DNA from: Andrena cerasifolii
Lineage: Eukaryota; Arthropoda; Insecta; Hymenoptera; Andrenidae
Reading direction: 5' to 3'
Length of the DNA stretch: 64,000 bases
Assembly (NCBI RefSeq): GCF_050908995.1
Contig: NC_135124.1
Location: 1,798,001-1,862,000, forward strand
The notes beneath the pieces are model-generated. The model worked only from the letters and a program-made list of their open reading frames with translations, was not told where the DNA came from and did no database searches. Position numbers and translations under genes: made by a program. Positions within the stretch are counted from its first letter, which is position 1; each line of letters starts with the position of its first letter. Of this stretch, positions 1-9,634 are shown piece by piece.

Positions 1-595
1 ATCGGTGGATGCGTCCATCTCCTCTGTTTCCCCTTTTGGTGCGATTCCCCTCTTTTTTTCTACTGGTCGGCTTGACGACGTGGTTGTTGTAGTTTTATGT
101 TTTCTATTTAACTTCCTCTTCATTGGTATTTGGGCTGAATTGAATTGGGATGATGATGAGGAGGTTGATCCATCTCCTTTTGGTTGTTTCGTCGGGTTTG
201 GATTCGAGGATCCTGAAGTCGGGCTTTGAGAATGAGTCCGTTTACCTTTCACCTGTAGAGGAAGTGCAATAACTGGGTTTCGTGAGAGGGCGTCCGCGTT
301 AGTATTGTACCTGCCAGGCTTATAAATGATTTTATAATCATATTCTGCTAATTTTATTTTCCAGCGCATGAGTCTGGAGGTAGGATTATCTAGTGTATGT
401 AACCATTCTAGTGGTTTATGGTCCATCACTAAAGAAAAACGTTTTCCGTATACGTATGTTCGGAAATGTTGTACAGCGTATATCAGAGCTAGTAGCTCGC
501 GTTCTGTTGGAGCGTACCGTGTTTCAGCATCGTTCAATATTCTTAAGGCGTACGCTATAGGTAGATCTTTCCCGAATTCTCATTGACTTAGAACC
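1..595 (-). pseudogene. Ty3/gypsy pol remnant (RNase H region)
   Basis: The minus strand encodes the RNase H part of a Ty3/gypsy polyprotein. Readable motifs are TRYAPTERELLALIYAVQHF, VMDHKPLEWL, SRLMRWKIKLAEYDYKIIY and NADALSRN, followed by a Ser/Thr/Lys-rich tail that runs off the window start. One in-frame stop lies just after the GAVLSQ motif. In the family this domain removes the RNA strand during reverse transcription. Reverse transcriptase, protease and integrase are absent here: the frame runs straight back into Gag, so this is an internally deleted, inactive copy. Confidence 0.85.
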
Positions 596-880
596 GCGCC
601 TATTATAATCGCCGTTAAGTATGACTCCAGAGGCTTGTCCGGACAACTTACATTTGATTAACTGTACTAAACCGTATTCGGCGTTCGGCGCGATCATATT
701 TTTCACGTTCCTACAGCATTTTGAGAATTGGTGAATAGTAATATTTCGCCCATCAAAGGCTGGAACTGTGTCTGCGGCATCGCGAATTCGGGTATGCGGT
801 GGGCGTGCATTTTCCTGATTTAATTGTAACCGCTGCAGTTCTTCTACAACTGCGTCTATCTGAGGGATGTTTGTAGCCAT
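596..880 (-). pseudogene. Ty3/gypsy Gag N-terminal fragment
   Basis: The open frame starts with ATG at 880 and reads MATNIPQIDAVVEELQRLQL, then VPAFDGRNITIHQFSKCCRN and LIKCKLSGQASGVILNGD. This pattern is typical of capsid-type Gag in insect gypsy elements. After about 95 residues the frame passes into RNase H sequence at roughly 600-625, so most of gag and pol is deleted. The start lies about 140 bp downstream (minus sense) of the LTR edge, the expected leader length. Assignment to Gag rests on motif style and on position between LTR and RNase H. Confidence 0.7.
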
Positions 881-1019
881 GATTTGACTTTTAATACGCC
901 TGACTTAGTAAAGAAAGAAGGAGTCTTGTTCTTCTCTAGGAGGGTTTATCTCCCTTGCCACACGTTTTGCGGTTATAAAGCAACTAATTATCCCACCGCT
1001 GTCACCAAAATTTACTACC

Positions 1020-1482
1020 TGTAACGTTCTAGAACGGGTCGTGCCGTTTGTCACAGGAGATTCCACAAATAGAGCGGTTACTCGTGGAATTGAGGGATTG
1101 GTTCGGGTGGCGTGAGATAAAGAAATGATTTTCAAGAAACGAGAGTCCTTCTTTACGATAAAATAACAAAAGTAGTTTATTCAAAATAAAGGGTTTGACG
1201 CTTGGTCGGATCTGAACATATATTACGACACGGTGTCGTGGGAATTAGATTATAAATTGATCGAACAATTGATAATTGCGTAATAACGTATCGGTCAGTA
1301 TTAAAGTAACGAAAAATTACGCTTGGTCGATAAAAAATTGAATTAGACGCTTCGGTTGGCATTAAAGTAATGAAAATTACGCTTGGTCAATAAGAAATAG
1401 AATTTTACCCTTCGGTCGGTAGGGCTGAACGCAAAGATTCGTTTTTAGACGATTTCGGTATATAATGGTTAATTATTTAAAT
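1020..1482 (-). repeat. Gypsy LTR, interrupted or truncated
   Basis: Read on the minus strand, an LTR edge ending in ...CGTTACA lies at 1020. It is followed by a leader with a TTTGGTGACAGCGGTGGGAT segment, a primer-binding-type sequence of insect gypsy elements, and then Gag. The LTR resembles the solo LTR at 8329-9630: the stretch 'ggattggttcg.gtggcgtg.gataaag' is shared in the same relative orientation. The far edge is lost where a hAT-type MITE begins at 1483. Confidence 0.55.
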
Positions 1483-1693
1483 CAGGCTTGGGAATTAAGT
1501 GATCTTTGCGGCCGAGTTTCAGAGGCGACGCCTCCTTTCTCCCAGCGCGTCTTGGCCCCCGCGGCGGTCAAGGTGCTTGGAGCGCCTCAGGCCCGTCCCA
1601 TATGAACCGCGCGTGACGCATTGGGGCGACATTGTATCAATAGGTTTCCACATCGTCCCAGAGAGCACGATTTTCGATGCGTTTTTATTTTCT
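1483..1693. mobile_element. Half copy of a hAT-type MITE
   Basis: Begins CAGGCTTGGGAATTAAGTGA and closely matches the left halves of the complete copies at 56013-56361 and 58908-59592, including the 'gcgacattgtat.aatag' and 'cccagagagcacgatttt' blocks. The right inverted end is missing, so the copy is truncated or was cut by a later rearrangement. Confidence 0.7.
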
Positions 1694-2878
1694 CGAATAT
1701 AAAACATTTTACCATTAAGATACGTGATATAAACATAAATCTTGCACACGAACAATGCAAAAATCTTTAAACTTACTCTTGTACTTCCCTTCTCAAGATG
1801 TCCTAAATCTTACTCATATTTTAGTACAACCGAAGGAAATTAGTTATGTTAGTCACCATTTGTCACGCGGTGACAAGTTTCTTGACTTAAAGTTACATAT
1901 CAAGTATGATATTTAATCGAAATTTTTTGCACAAAGTTGCACTTTTTTAAGATATACCCATTTAAAGTGCCTATTAGTATCTATCTGCGCTCTCCGTGAA
2001 CGAATATATCCGTGTATATGCACGGAGGTCTATTCTTGCGCGGTCGTTTGGGTTCTCTGGATCCTTCGTAAGGAGTTCGTCAAATTAATAATTAATTACG
2101 CAAATAAATAAATGATTTGAACTTAAACAAACACCAACTTTAATATTCAGAAAGAAATACAATTTGAGAGTGGAGAAAACGCGTCCGTTCACTATGGGTT
2201 TCAGAACAAGAGTGTTTTTACAACGGCGATGGCTTTAACATCTTCTGTTAATTACAAAATGTCCTTAAATTCTAAAAGCCAATCAAATATTTATAATATA
2301 AAGCTAAATTCCTATTCGTCAATCCATTTTCGTTCGGTTATCGATTTTTAGAAACATGCGTTTAACAACATTGCGCTGATTTTACACAATTAGGAGAAGG
2401 GACCAAAGTGGATTTCATTTATTCAAACATCCGTTTCCAAGTAGGTATTGATTAATTTATAATCCTGAAGTTTATTTATTAAAAGAATCTGTTGGATATC
2501 GCGCAACGACGAGCCCATTATGTACAATAAACCGGAAATGCTCTAATGCTCCATCTGCAGTTCGTAAGCATAGCTAAATACTGAAAAGCGCTTCTGTCTT
2601 TACTGCAATTCCTTTACTTGAAACTTGTAACAATATATTCGATATTATTATCCAGCATTTAACCAGTGTGTCGATCCTCATTTTTAATCGCCTACAGAAT
2701 CTGTAACTATTTTCAAACCCCTCGGGCTTGTGCGAACTTCACTTTGTTTCCCTTCCCTATTACATTCATGTGATCCGATTCGAACTTCGAGCTTCTAAAG
2801 TTTATACTACACGCCGCTACGGAAGTCGCAACACTATGCACTTTTTGGTTTGGGGGAAATTTTTTTTATAAGCTAAGT
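1694..2878. other. AT-rich intergenic stretch, nothing recognised
   Basis: No coding frame, RNA gene or clear repeat boundary was recognised. The sequence is AT-rich with short scattered inverted motifs only. Confidence 0.4.
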
Positions 2879-2881
2879 TCG

Positions 2882-3373
2882 GGTAATAAGGCCCACCTAA
2901 GGTTCTATAATTTTTTTAAAAAAAATTTGTACATATTTTTGAAATCTTTTTGTTATAGAAGTCTATGGACATTAAACTATACACTGTAATATTTGTAACA
3001 ATATATGAACACAACAAATACGGAAATTAATAGGATTTTAAAAACCTTGTAAACGGGCCTTATTTCCTGTAGTGCAGGTAATAAGGCCCACCTATTTAAT
3101 ATGTACAATTCAGGCAAACAAAGACATCATCGACCTCAGGTGTGAGTCGAACGCATTCCTCGTGTTTCCAGGTGAGACACATGATAACTGTCGCATACCT
3201 GTCTTGAATGCAGCTCTGCATAATTTGCAAAACCAACTGTCTGCAGAGTTACCGTCCACGTTTTCTCTGGAGGTGGTTGGCATGGGCTCTTCTCAATATC
3301 GGTCCTGCTTTGGAAGAGGAGCGACAAGAAATGAAGTCCACTTAATATTTTGGTGGGCCTTATTATCTGCTTT
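2882..3373. mobile_element. Probable pogo-type MITE with reiterated end motif
   Basis: The motif TAATAAGGCCCACC occurs directly at about 2885 and 3078 and inverted at about 3351, with a partial inverted copy near 3053. The outer direct and inverted copies bound about 490 bp. The layout (short motif repeated inside the ends) matches the better-bounded elements at 13421-14125 and 60414-63303. An open frame from 3072 to 3494 starts inside the motif and looks like chance. Confidence 0.45.
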
Positions 3374-3374
3374 G

Positions 3375-4390
3375 TCACTTCCTCATTACCGAGGTTATAT
3401 GTTAAACGTGCACTTTACAAAATCATCAATTTTTTTAAATATGTTGCCAACATATATACTTATACATACTTATAGTTGTACAGTAATTGGATAATGCGTA
3501 CTCCTAATACAAATATAAGTCTAAATAAGCTCCATGTTAAATTTTATGATTCTACATCATGGGGTTTAACCACAATAAATGTTGTATACACGCAACATAG
3601 GTCCTCAAATAGTACCTGCCTTTACGCATAGTGTAAGTGAAATACAAATAAGAATGTTATGTCTTTGTCTTAAACATAAATAATTTTTGTAATTACTTTA
3701 GAAAATGCTTTTGACTTTTGACTCTTGCCTCTTGACTCTCATCTCATTATCTTCTTCGTGTAAACAATCACATCGAATTCTTCCGCCTCGGCTTAAACCA
3801 CCGCTCTCCAGCGTAGGAGCCCCTTACGCGCCTGCTTCCCCTTCCAAGCTTTAGCTGTGACGGCGTGTGTCACCGTGTGTCACTAATACTAATACACACG
3901 TCGTATGGGGCGTCCGAACTCGCTCGACGACGGAGTCGCGGGTCTATCATGGTCACCTCTTTAGCGTCACGCGGTATCCCTGACAACGCGGACGAAAGTG
4001 GGAGAACCCCGAGTATACGCGTATACGACCTTGGAGAGCCCTGACCTAAACACTTGTCATTCACACTCGAAGCTTTTTCGGGCAACAACAATAATTCCTC
4101 TCACCTAGAAATACTGTGGATGTTATACTGTGATTGAGCGACAGAGAAATTAAACAGTAGAAGAGAGACATTTGGTGTACAACATATATAGAGTGGATGT
4201 GGCGAACGCGAGTCATTTGACAACAGCGAGTTAATAGAGAACATTGTTATAGTATTGAGAGTTAATCTGCCATAACCCATCATTCTCATATAGGTAAGTA
4301 CTTCTCTTCTATTTGACGTAATAAATGAGTCGTTAATAGAATATTATTATGTGATACTACAAATTAATAAATTCATTATAAACAGATACC
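3375..4390. other. No gene; holds one copy of a dispersed repeat
   Basis: No gene was recognised. The segment around 4000-4060 ('ccccgagtatacgcgtatacgaccttgg') is a diverged copy of 21017-21065, so at least part of this stretch is dispersed repeat. A short run of CTCTTGACTCT-type imperfect repeats lies at 3712-3745. Confidence 0.4.
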
Positions 4391-5220
4391 TACAGTGGCT
4401 CGCATTAATATTCGGATACTTTTTAAAATCGCATAACTTTTTTAGAATTGGTCCAAACAACTTGAGTTTTTTTTAGAAGCCAGAAGGATTAGTTTGCTAA
4501 CTGACGCGTTTCGTCGTTTTGAAAAAAAATGTATTTGGCCGGAATAGCAACGAAAATAGTAAAGGTCGCTTTTTAAAGTTTTTTTTGTGAGCTTGTAATG
4601 AAAATTAAAAAAAAAAACCGTTTGTAGATTGCAGTAAGTTGTATACGTGCCTAAAATTTCATCAAAATCGGTTAACGTTGCTCTGAGCTACAAACGTTTA
4701 AAGATCGCAGAATAAGGTCGACAATCGCTGATTTCGGGAATTTTCGCGATTCTCGTACAATCCCACATTGTCATTGTCCCAAAACATCGCCACTCAGGAC
4801 GTGCCAGCCATACAAAATTTGACATTTTGAATATATATTTTAGGCGAACATCGGAAAATGATCACAATTTCTGCAAAAATTAATTAAAAAACAACGTTTA
4901 TGCCAGTCGTATTAGGTCTTCGATATTAAAATTTGCATTGCAGACAAGATATTCGTAATCAGTGACTCGGAGAACAATAGAATACCAATTTTCGTGCAGA
5001 TCTATCCATTTTTTAATGTGCACACCCGCCATATTCGATTCGCCATATTGTTTTAAAACATTTGAGGTTCAGACTCGTAATCGGCGACACCAAAAACCCC
5101 CGTGCACCGATTCCTGACTAAATTGAAGTACGTTTTGAGTGATTTGCCGCTTTTCAGCGATTTGGAACCACTATGCGCCGGTCGTACCGTTCGGACGTGT
5201 TCGCTGCTGCACTTGATAGT
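4391..5220. repeat. One end of a Tc1/mariner-like element (tentative)
   Basis: Starts ACAGTGGCTCGCATTAATAT directly after a TA-containing flank and runs through AT-rich sequence typical of non-autonomous Tc1/mariner-like elements. No matching inverted end was found before the LINE begins near 5.2-5.5 kb, so the other end is missing. No transposase was seen. Confidence 0.3.
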
Positions 5221-5566
5221 GCGCCTTGAGGTTAACCTACCTGCTTGTAATATTTTTCTCCAGCTGTAGCTTCAGGTTGCTGTACTGTCCACTTCCAAGA
5301 CTATTATCAGGGACACGCGTACGCCTGGCCGACGAGGTGCCTGCATCAAGGACTTACACCTCCCATAACCTCCCTCAAAAGAGGCAAAATAGGTATCACA
5401 AACTCACCCGGGATCTCACGGTGCCGAGACTTCCGAAGGCCTCCGACTCCGACTCAAAACTTCTTCGCATCGATCGAGCTTCAAATCTGCTTGCGGGGGG
5501 GGGGGGCTCCACACGAGCCCCACAAAGTTCATCAAAACCGGCACTACGGGGTCAAATGAACCTCTG

Positions 5567-6658
5567 ATGGAACCCAGATGTGCTTCTGTTGTATTAAAAA
5601 ACACTCCTGTCGAAATTCTTAACAGCTCCACCCGCCCTGATGAGAATGACATGGACCTGGAGGTCTCTCCCAATATAACCGCTAAAAATCGCTTTGGAGT
5701 TCTGAGTTCCTTTTCGAACAATTTCTTAAATAATACTCCGGAAATTTCAACTTCCTCTACCACATCCCAGCCCTCCTCTCCTGTAAAACCGCTTCCAATC
5801 TACGTGTTGAACTTCGACGGCGACCTTGTGAAGGACTTTGTCGACCTTAAGAAAGAGCTCTTTGGTGGAAACAAGGCCTTCCACACCTTCACCATAAACG
5901 CTCAAAAGGTGCTGATCGTCGTACTGAAGGGGCTCACTAGGGTCCCATCCGATACTATTGTGACTGACATCAGAGAACAGGGTCTTCAGCGGGTGTCATG
6001 TGTTCAAAATAGAGCACATATTCTACACGAGAGAATACTGAGAAAAATTCCTTTCCATGAAACCCTATACTCAGTGCTACAGATGCCAATCGTTTGGACA
6101 CTCCTCCTCAAACTGCAACCACCCACCCCGGTGCTTCAAGTGCGCAGGTCCACATCTGTCGAGGGATTATGAGAGAACTTCTGAAGAGGCCTCAAGCTGC
6201 GCCAACTCTTCGGGAGCCCATACATTAAATTTTTCAAAATGCTCTGCACTAACCAAATCCCTCGATGCCCGAAATAAGCAAGTCAAGGTCCAGGACACCC
6301 CTGGTACCGCTGACCTTAACAATAATTTTGCTCCGTTATTTCCAAAAAGTATTCTACGGCCGCCGGTGGTCCCGGTCCAGGTAGGTTAAAGGCCCTCTTA
6401 CCGTGATGCGGTGGTAACCAGGCATGGTGCTGGGATTCTTGCTGGCGCGGCTGCTTGACGCCCGGAGCCTTGCCACGCCACTCCTTTCGACGTCGATGCT
6501 GTTACGGAAACATTAAACGTGTGCAAAGAAATGGGTAAATTCTGCGATGCAGGATTAATCCTAAAAACTGCTAGACAGCTACTCTCCCAACTGAAAAGCT
6601 GCACTTCCAAAACGCAGCGACTTGTTGCATTCCTAGAAGTTGCCCAGTCATTCGATTA
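5567..6658 (+). pseudogene. Jockey-like LINE ORF1 (Gag-like) remnant
   Basis: Two overlapping frames, 5567-6172 and about 6057-6389, make one ORF1 with a frameshift near 6060-6170. The second carries zinc-knuckle sequence: CYRCQSFGHSSSNC (CX2CX4HX4C) and a degenerate second knuckle beginning CFKCAGPH, typical of ORF1 proteins of jockey-group LINEs that package the element RNA. A third piece, about 6495-6658, reads CKEMGKFCDAGLILKTARQL and ends just before ORF2. Frameshifts and stops make it non-functional. A run of about 14 G lies upstream near 5490. Confidence 0.75.
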
Positions 6659-6660
6659 AA

Positions 6661-8170
6661 TGGCTCCATTTTCTAACTTCATGTTATGGAACGCTGGCTC
6701 AGTAGCCACCATGATGTAAGGATATAAGGTGTGCTCTTTCGCATCCTTTTCAAATTAGCCAATAACATGCTCTTCCCAAGATCCTCCATATTGGATTGTC
6801 AACCAATAGGATAAAATGGATTGGTCAACATTTCGATATGCGTCCGTACACTTGCATATGCATATACATATATATTTTAATATGGCGGAAATTGGGAATG
6901 CGCAGTAAAATACGAAAATGAGCCGCTCAGCGAGCACACCTTATATTCTTACATCATGGGTAGCCAGTAAAAGAAATGAACTTCATCTGGTCCTGCAGGG
7001 CAACGAATTTCACGTTGCTTTTATTACAGAGACCTGGCTCTCCCCACGAGTTGACTTCTCCGTTCCAGGATATAGTTATCCAGCTCCGATCTGGATGTCA
7101 TCACTGGTGTTAGAATGCCGTTTATTGTGGGTGGCGACTTTAACGCTCGCCATCGCGCGTGGAACAACTGCACCAACAATGGAAGTGGAAACGCTCTTTT
7201 ACAGCACTCTATGGGGGAGGGGGGGAGTACAGAATTGTTCACTCGGACGATCTCACTTTCTGCAGAAATCCAGGGGGTAATCCATCTATTCTGGACGTCT
7301 TCCTGGGGAAGCGTCACAGGGCGTTTGATTGCGAGATGACTGATGACTTCAACACCTGCCACAGACCTGTGATTCTGAGGACCACCCAAGGCGCCATGCA
7401 TCCTCCTGGGTGGGTGCGTCTGACGGATCGGGAGACCTACGACAAATGGATGCAGCTTTACTACATCTTCAGGTCCTCGATAATATATTCCTATTTTCCA
7501 GTGGCCTGGAAAACAGCAAAATTCTCGCCTATCCGAAACCCAGGAAAGCCGAAGTCTAGTGTGGACGGTTATAGGCTCATCATTCTTCTTCCAGTGATGG
7601 GTAAGGTCTTCGAGAGATGCATCCACTGGCGCATGGTGGAACATTTCGAGGGCAATAAGATACTCCTCAACCACCAATTCGGTTTCCGCTCAGGCCTCTC
7701 GATGGTGTATCAGCTCATCAGAGTTGCTCGGCTAGTGGCTCATGAGCTCAATGTAAAGCGATCCGCTGCCATGGTTCTGCTGGACTTATCGCGGGCCTTC
7801 GACTCAAGGTCTGATACAAGGCCCTTCTTTACCAATTGAACAGGGCAGGTTACAGGGCGGTCGTATCTGGCAGACCGCTCCATCTACGTGTCTGTGAGGC
7901 GCAATAACTCCTCAAAGCATCAATCATAAGGTCATAGATTACTTCAAGGACTAGAAGCTGACTGTGAATCCAACAAAAACCCAGGCCATATTTATCAACC
8001 GTTTGAAGCCAGCCCCCCAGTGGCTTAAAACTGAGTGTGGACGGGATTGACATCAGCTGGTCCAAAGAAGTCAGATATCTTGGCCTAAATCGTATCCCGT
8101 GAAGGTCAAGATTGAGTTCCCGCTTGCTTTCCGGAATTATGCTCGTAAACGGGCCCTGCTCCATTTGGTC
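6661..8170 (+). pseudogene. Jockey-like LINE ORF2 remnant (endonuclease + RT)
   Basis: Fragments in changing frames follow LINE ORF2 order. Endonuclease start: FMLWNAGSVA, then SKRNELHLVLQGNEF and FITETWLSPRVDF. Endonuclease core: VGGDFNARHRAW. Reverse transcriptase: YFPVAWKTAKFSPI, SVDGYRLIILLPVMGKVFER, LNHQFGFRSGLS and AAMVLLDLSRAFDS. A later RT piece reads NPTKTQAIFINR near 7970. The catalytic FADD block is missing, so RT is deleted after its first conserved blocks. A 251 bp MITE splits the endonuclease at 6709-6959. The family copies its RNA at a nicked target; this copy cannot. Confidence 0.85.
6709..6959. mobile_element. MITE with P-element-like inverted ends
   Basis: Inverted ends CCATGATGTAAGGATATAAG (left) and, reverse-complemented, CCATGATGTAAGAATATAAG (right) bound 251 bp. 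The flanking duplication is GTAGCCA at 6702-6708 and 6960-6966. Removing the element and one duplicate restores the endonuclease frame (..SVA then SKRNE..), proving an insertion into the LINE. The ends resemble the Drosophila P-element terminus (CATGATGAAATAACATAAGG), known from the literature. The duplication is 7 bp where P elements make 8, which could reflect one mutated base. Confidence 0.8.
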
Positions 8171-8328
8171 TTCTCTCGTTTGCTTACTTAATTTGATGCC
8201 CGCATGATCACATGCGCCTTTATGTTGGGATCTTAAATTTTTTTTCCCATTCCTTTCTCATTAATTTACATTTTTCTCTCTATGCAAGGTAATTCCAATC
8301 CAACCACCCAAATCTCTGTTGGTAAGGG

Positions 8329-9630
8329 TGTAACGGTTTCGAGCGTGATGTAACGCTTCTTACAGGATTTCAGGATTGGTTCGAGTGGCGTGCGATAAAG
8401 AATTAAAATTCAAGAACAAGAATTTAACTTAATAGTGTTTATTCAGGAAAACACTTCTGAATTATACAAACAAACATAAATTAACTCTTTATAATTTTAA
8501 AGGAATTATAATAATTAAATAGGTTGCGACTCTCGGTCGGTACAAAGAAATAAAGTTGATCGTCTTGGGTTGCGACTCTCGGTCGGTACAAAAGAACGCC
8601 CGTTTGATCGATCAATTTGATATATATATAACTTAAATGACTAATAATAACGTCTTAGTCGATAGAATGAATTAGATTATGAATAGTGACTCTCGGTCAA
8701 TATAGAAGGATAATAGGTTTATGTAATAGTTTAGGATTTAGGAATTGAATATGTTAAGTTGAGATACGTTTTAAATTGTTCTCCGTTTCATCAGGGGCAG
8801 GTTTGCCACCTGGAGTGATCTCAGTCCCACGTTGCTCAGGAGTAATGTACTAACCTGAGAATAAGAATTAATAACTTTGCTTCAACTAACTAAGGGGCCT
8901 ACAAGGCGGCTTCCACGGCCTGAACGTCTCGTCAAACTTAGCGACTATGGCTTTGGTTGGGACGCTCGACAGAACCGAGGGGCCTACAAAGCGGCTTCCA
9001 AAGTTGGAGCATTAATTTATGTTGGGATCAGCTATAAGCTTTAAATGATCCTTTTACATTGAATAATTGACTGTTTGAAATAGAATTCTTGACTGGCGTC
9101 GAATGAACCGAATAGAATAGAATGAATGAATGAATGAATGAATGAATGAATGAATGAATGAATGAATGAATCCCTCTGGGCTATCGTGCTCGTATTTATA
9201 CATGTTCTGGATTTTGGGAGCGCACCAATAGGAATGGAGTTCGACTATAACGCGTCAATCATTCTCGACTCGCTCGATCTGTTCTCCAGTCGGTCTACAA
9301 ATCGACTGGTTAGTGCGCAGGCGCGCGTGGAACGCTCGATTCTCCCACTCATTGCTATGCATATTTCTCTGCTTCGATCCTTACTCTCGCCGATCCGCCG
9401 ATTGACTGAGGATCGCGCATGCGTTCGATTCTCCCACTCTTCATCACTCGATTCTCTCTTTCATCGCACTCGCGTCTCGCGATACTCTGAGCTAATTTTA
9501 ATATTAATACTAAACACACCTTATAAAAGTAGGATTAATAAGAATATAATAAAAATATAAGTATTTAAGTACTTATTAATTGGTTTTATTAATGTGAAAA
9601 AGAAAGGCGCAGTTTTGGAGGTTTGTTACA
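8329..9630 (-). repeat. Solo gypsy LTR
   Basis: 1302 bp bounded by TGTAACGG (8329) and GTTACA (9630), i.e. the TG..CA inverted termini of LTRs, with a 4 bp direct duplication AGGG on both sides (8325-8328, 9631-9634). It shares blocks with the gypsy LTR at 1020-1482. There is no internal region, so it is probably a product of LTR-LTR recombination. It includes a (GAAT)n tract and 'ctcggtcggtac' repeats near 8530 and 8576. Confidence 0.7.
9116..9172. repeat. (GAAT)n microsatellite
   Basis: About 13 uninterrupted GAAT units inside the solo LTR. Confidence 0.95.
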
Positions 9631-9634
9631 AGGG

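Noticed and set aside
3072..3494. 140-codon open frame on the plus strand
   Set aside because: It begins inside the reiterated TAATAAGGCCCACC motif of a probable MITE, has no recognisable domain, and spans the element's right end.
9116..9172. Regular short repeats suggesting a CRISPR-like array
   Set aside because: It is a simple (GAAT)n microsatellite without spacers; nothing in the window has repeat-spacer structure.
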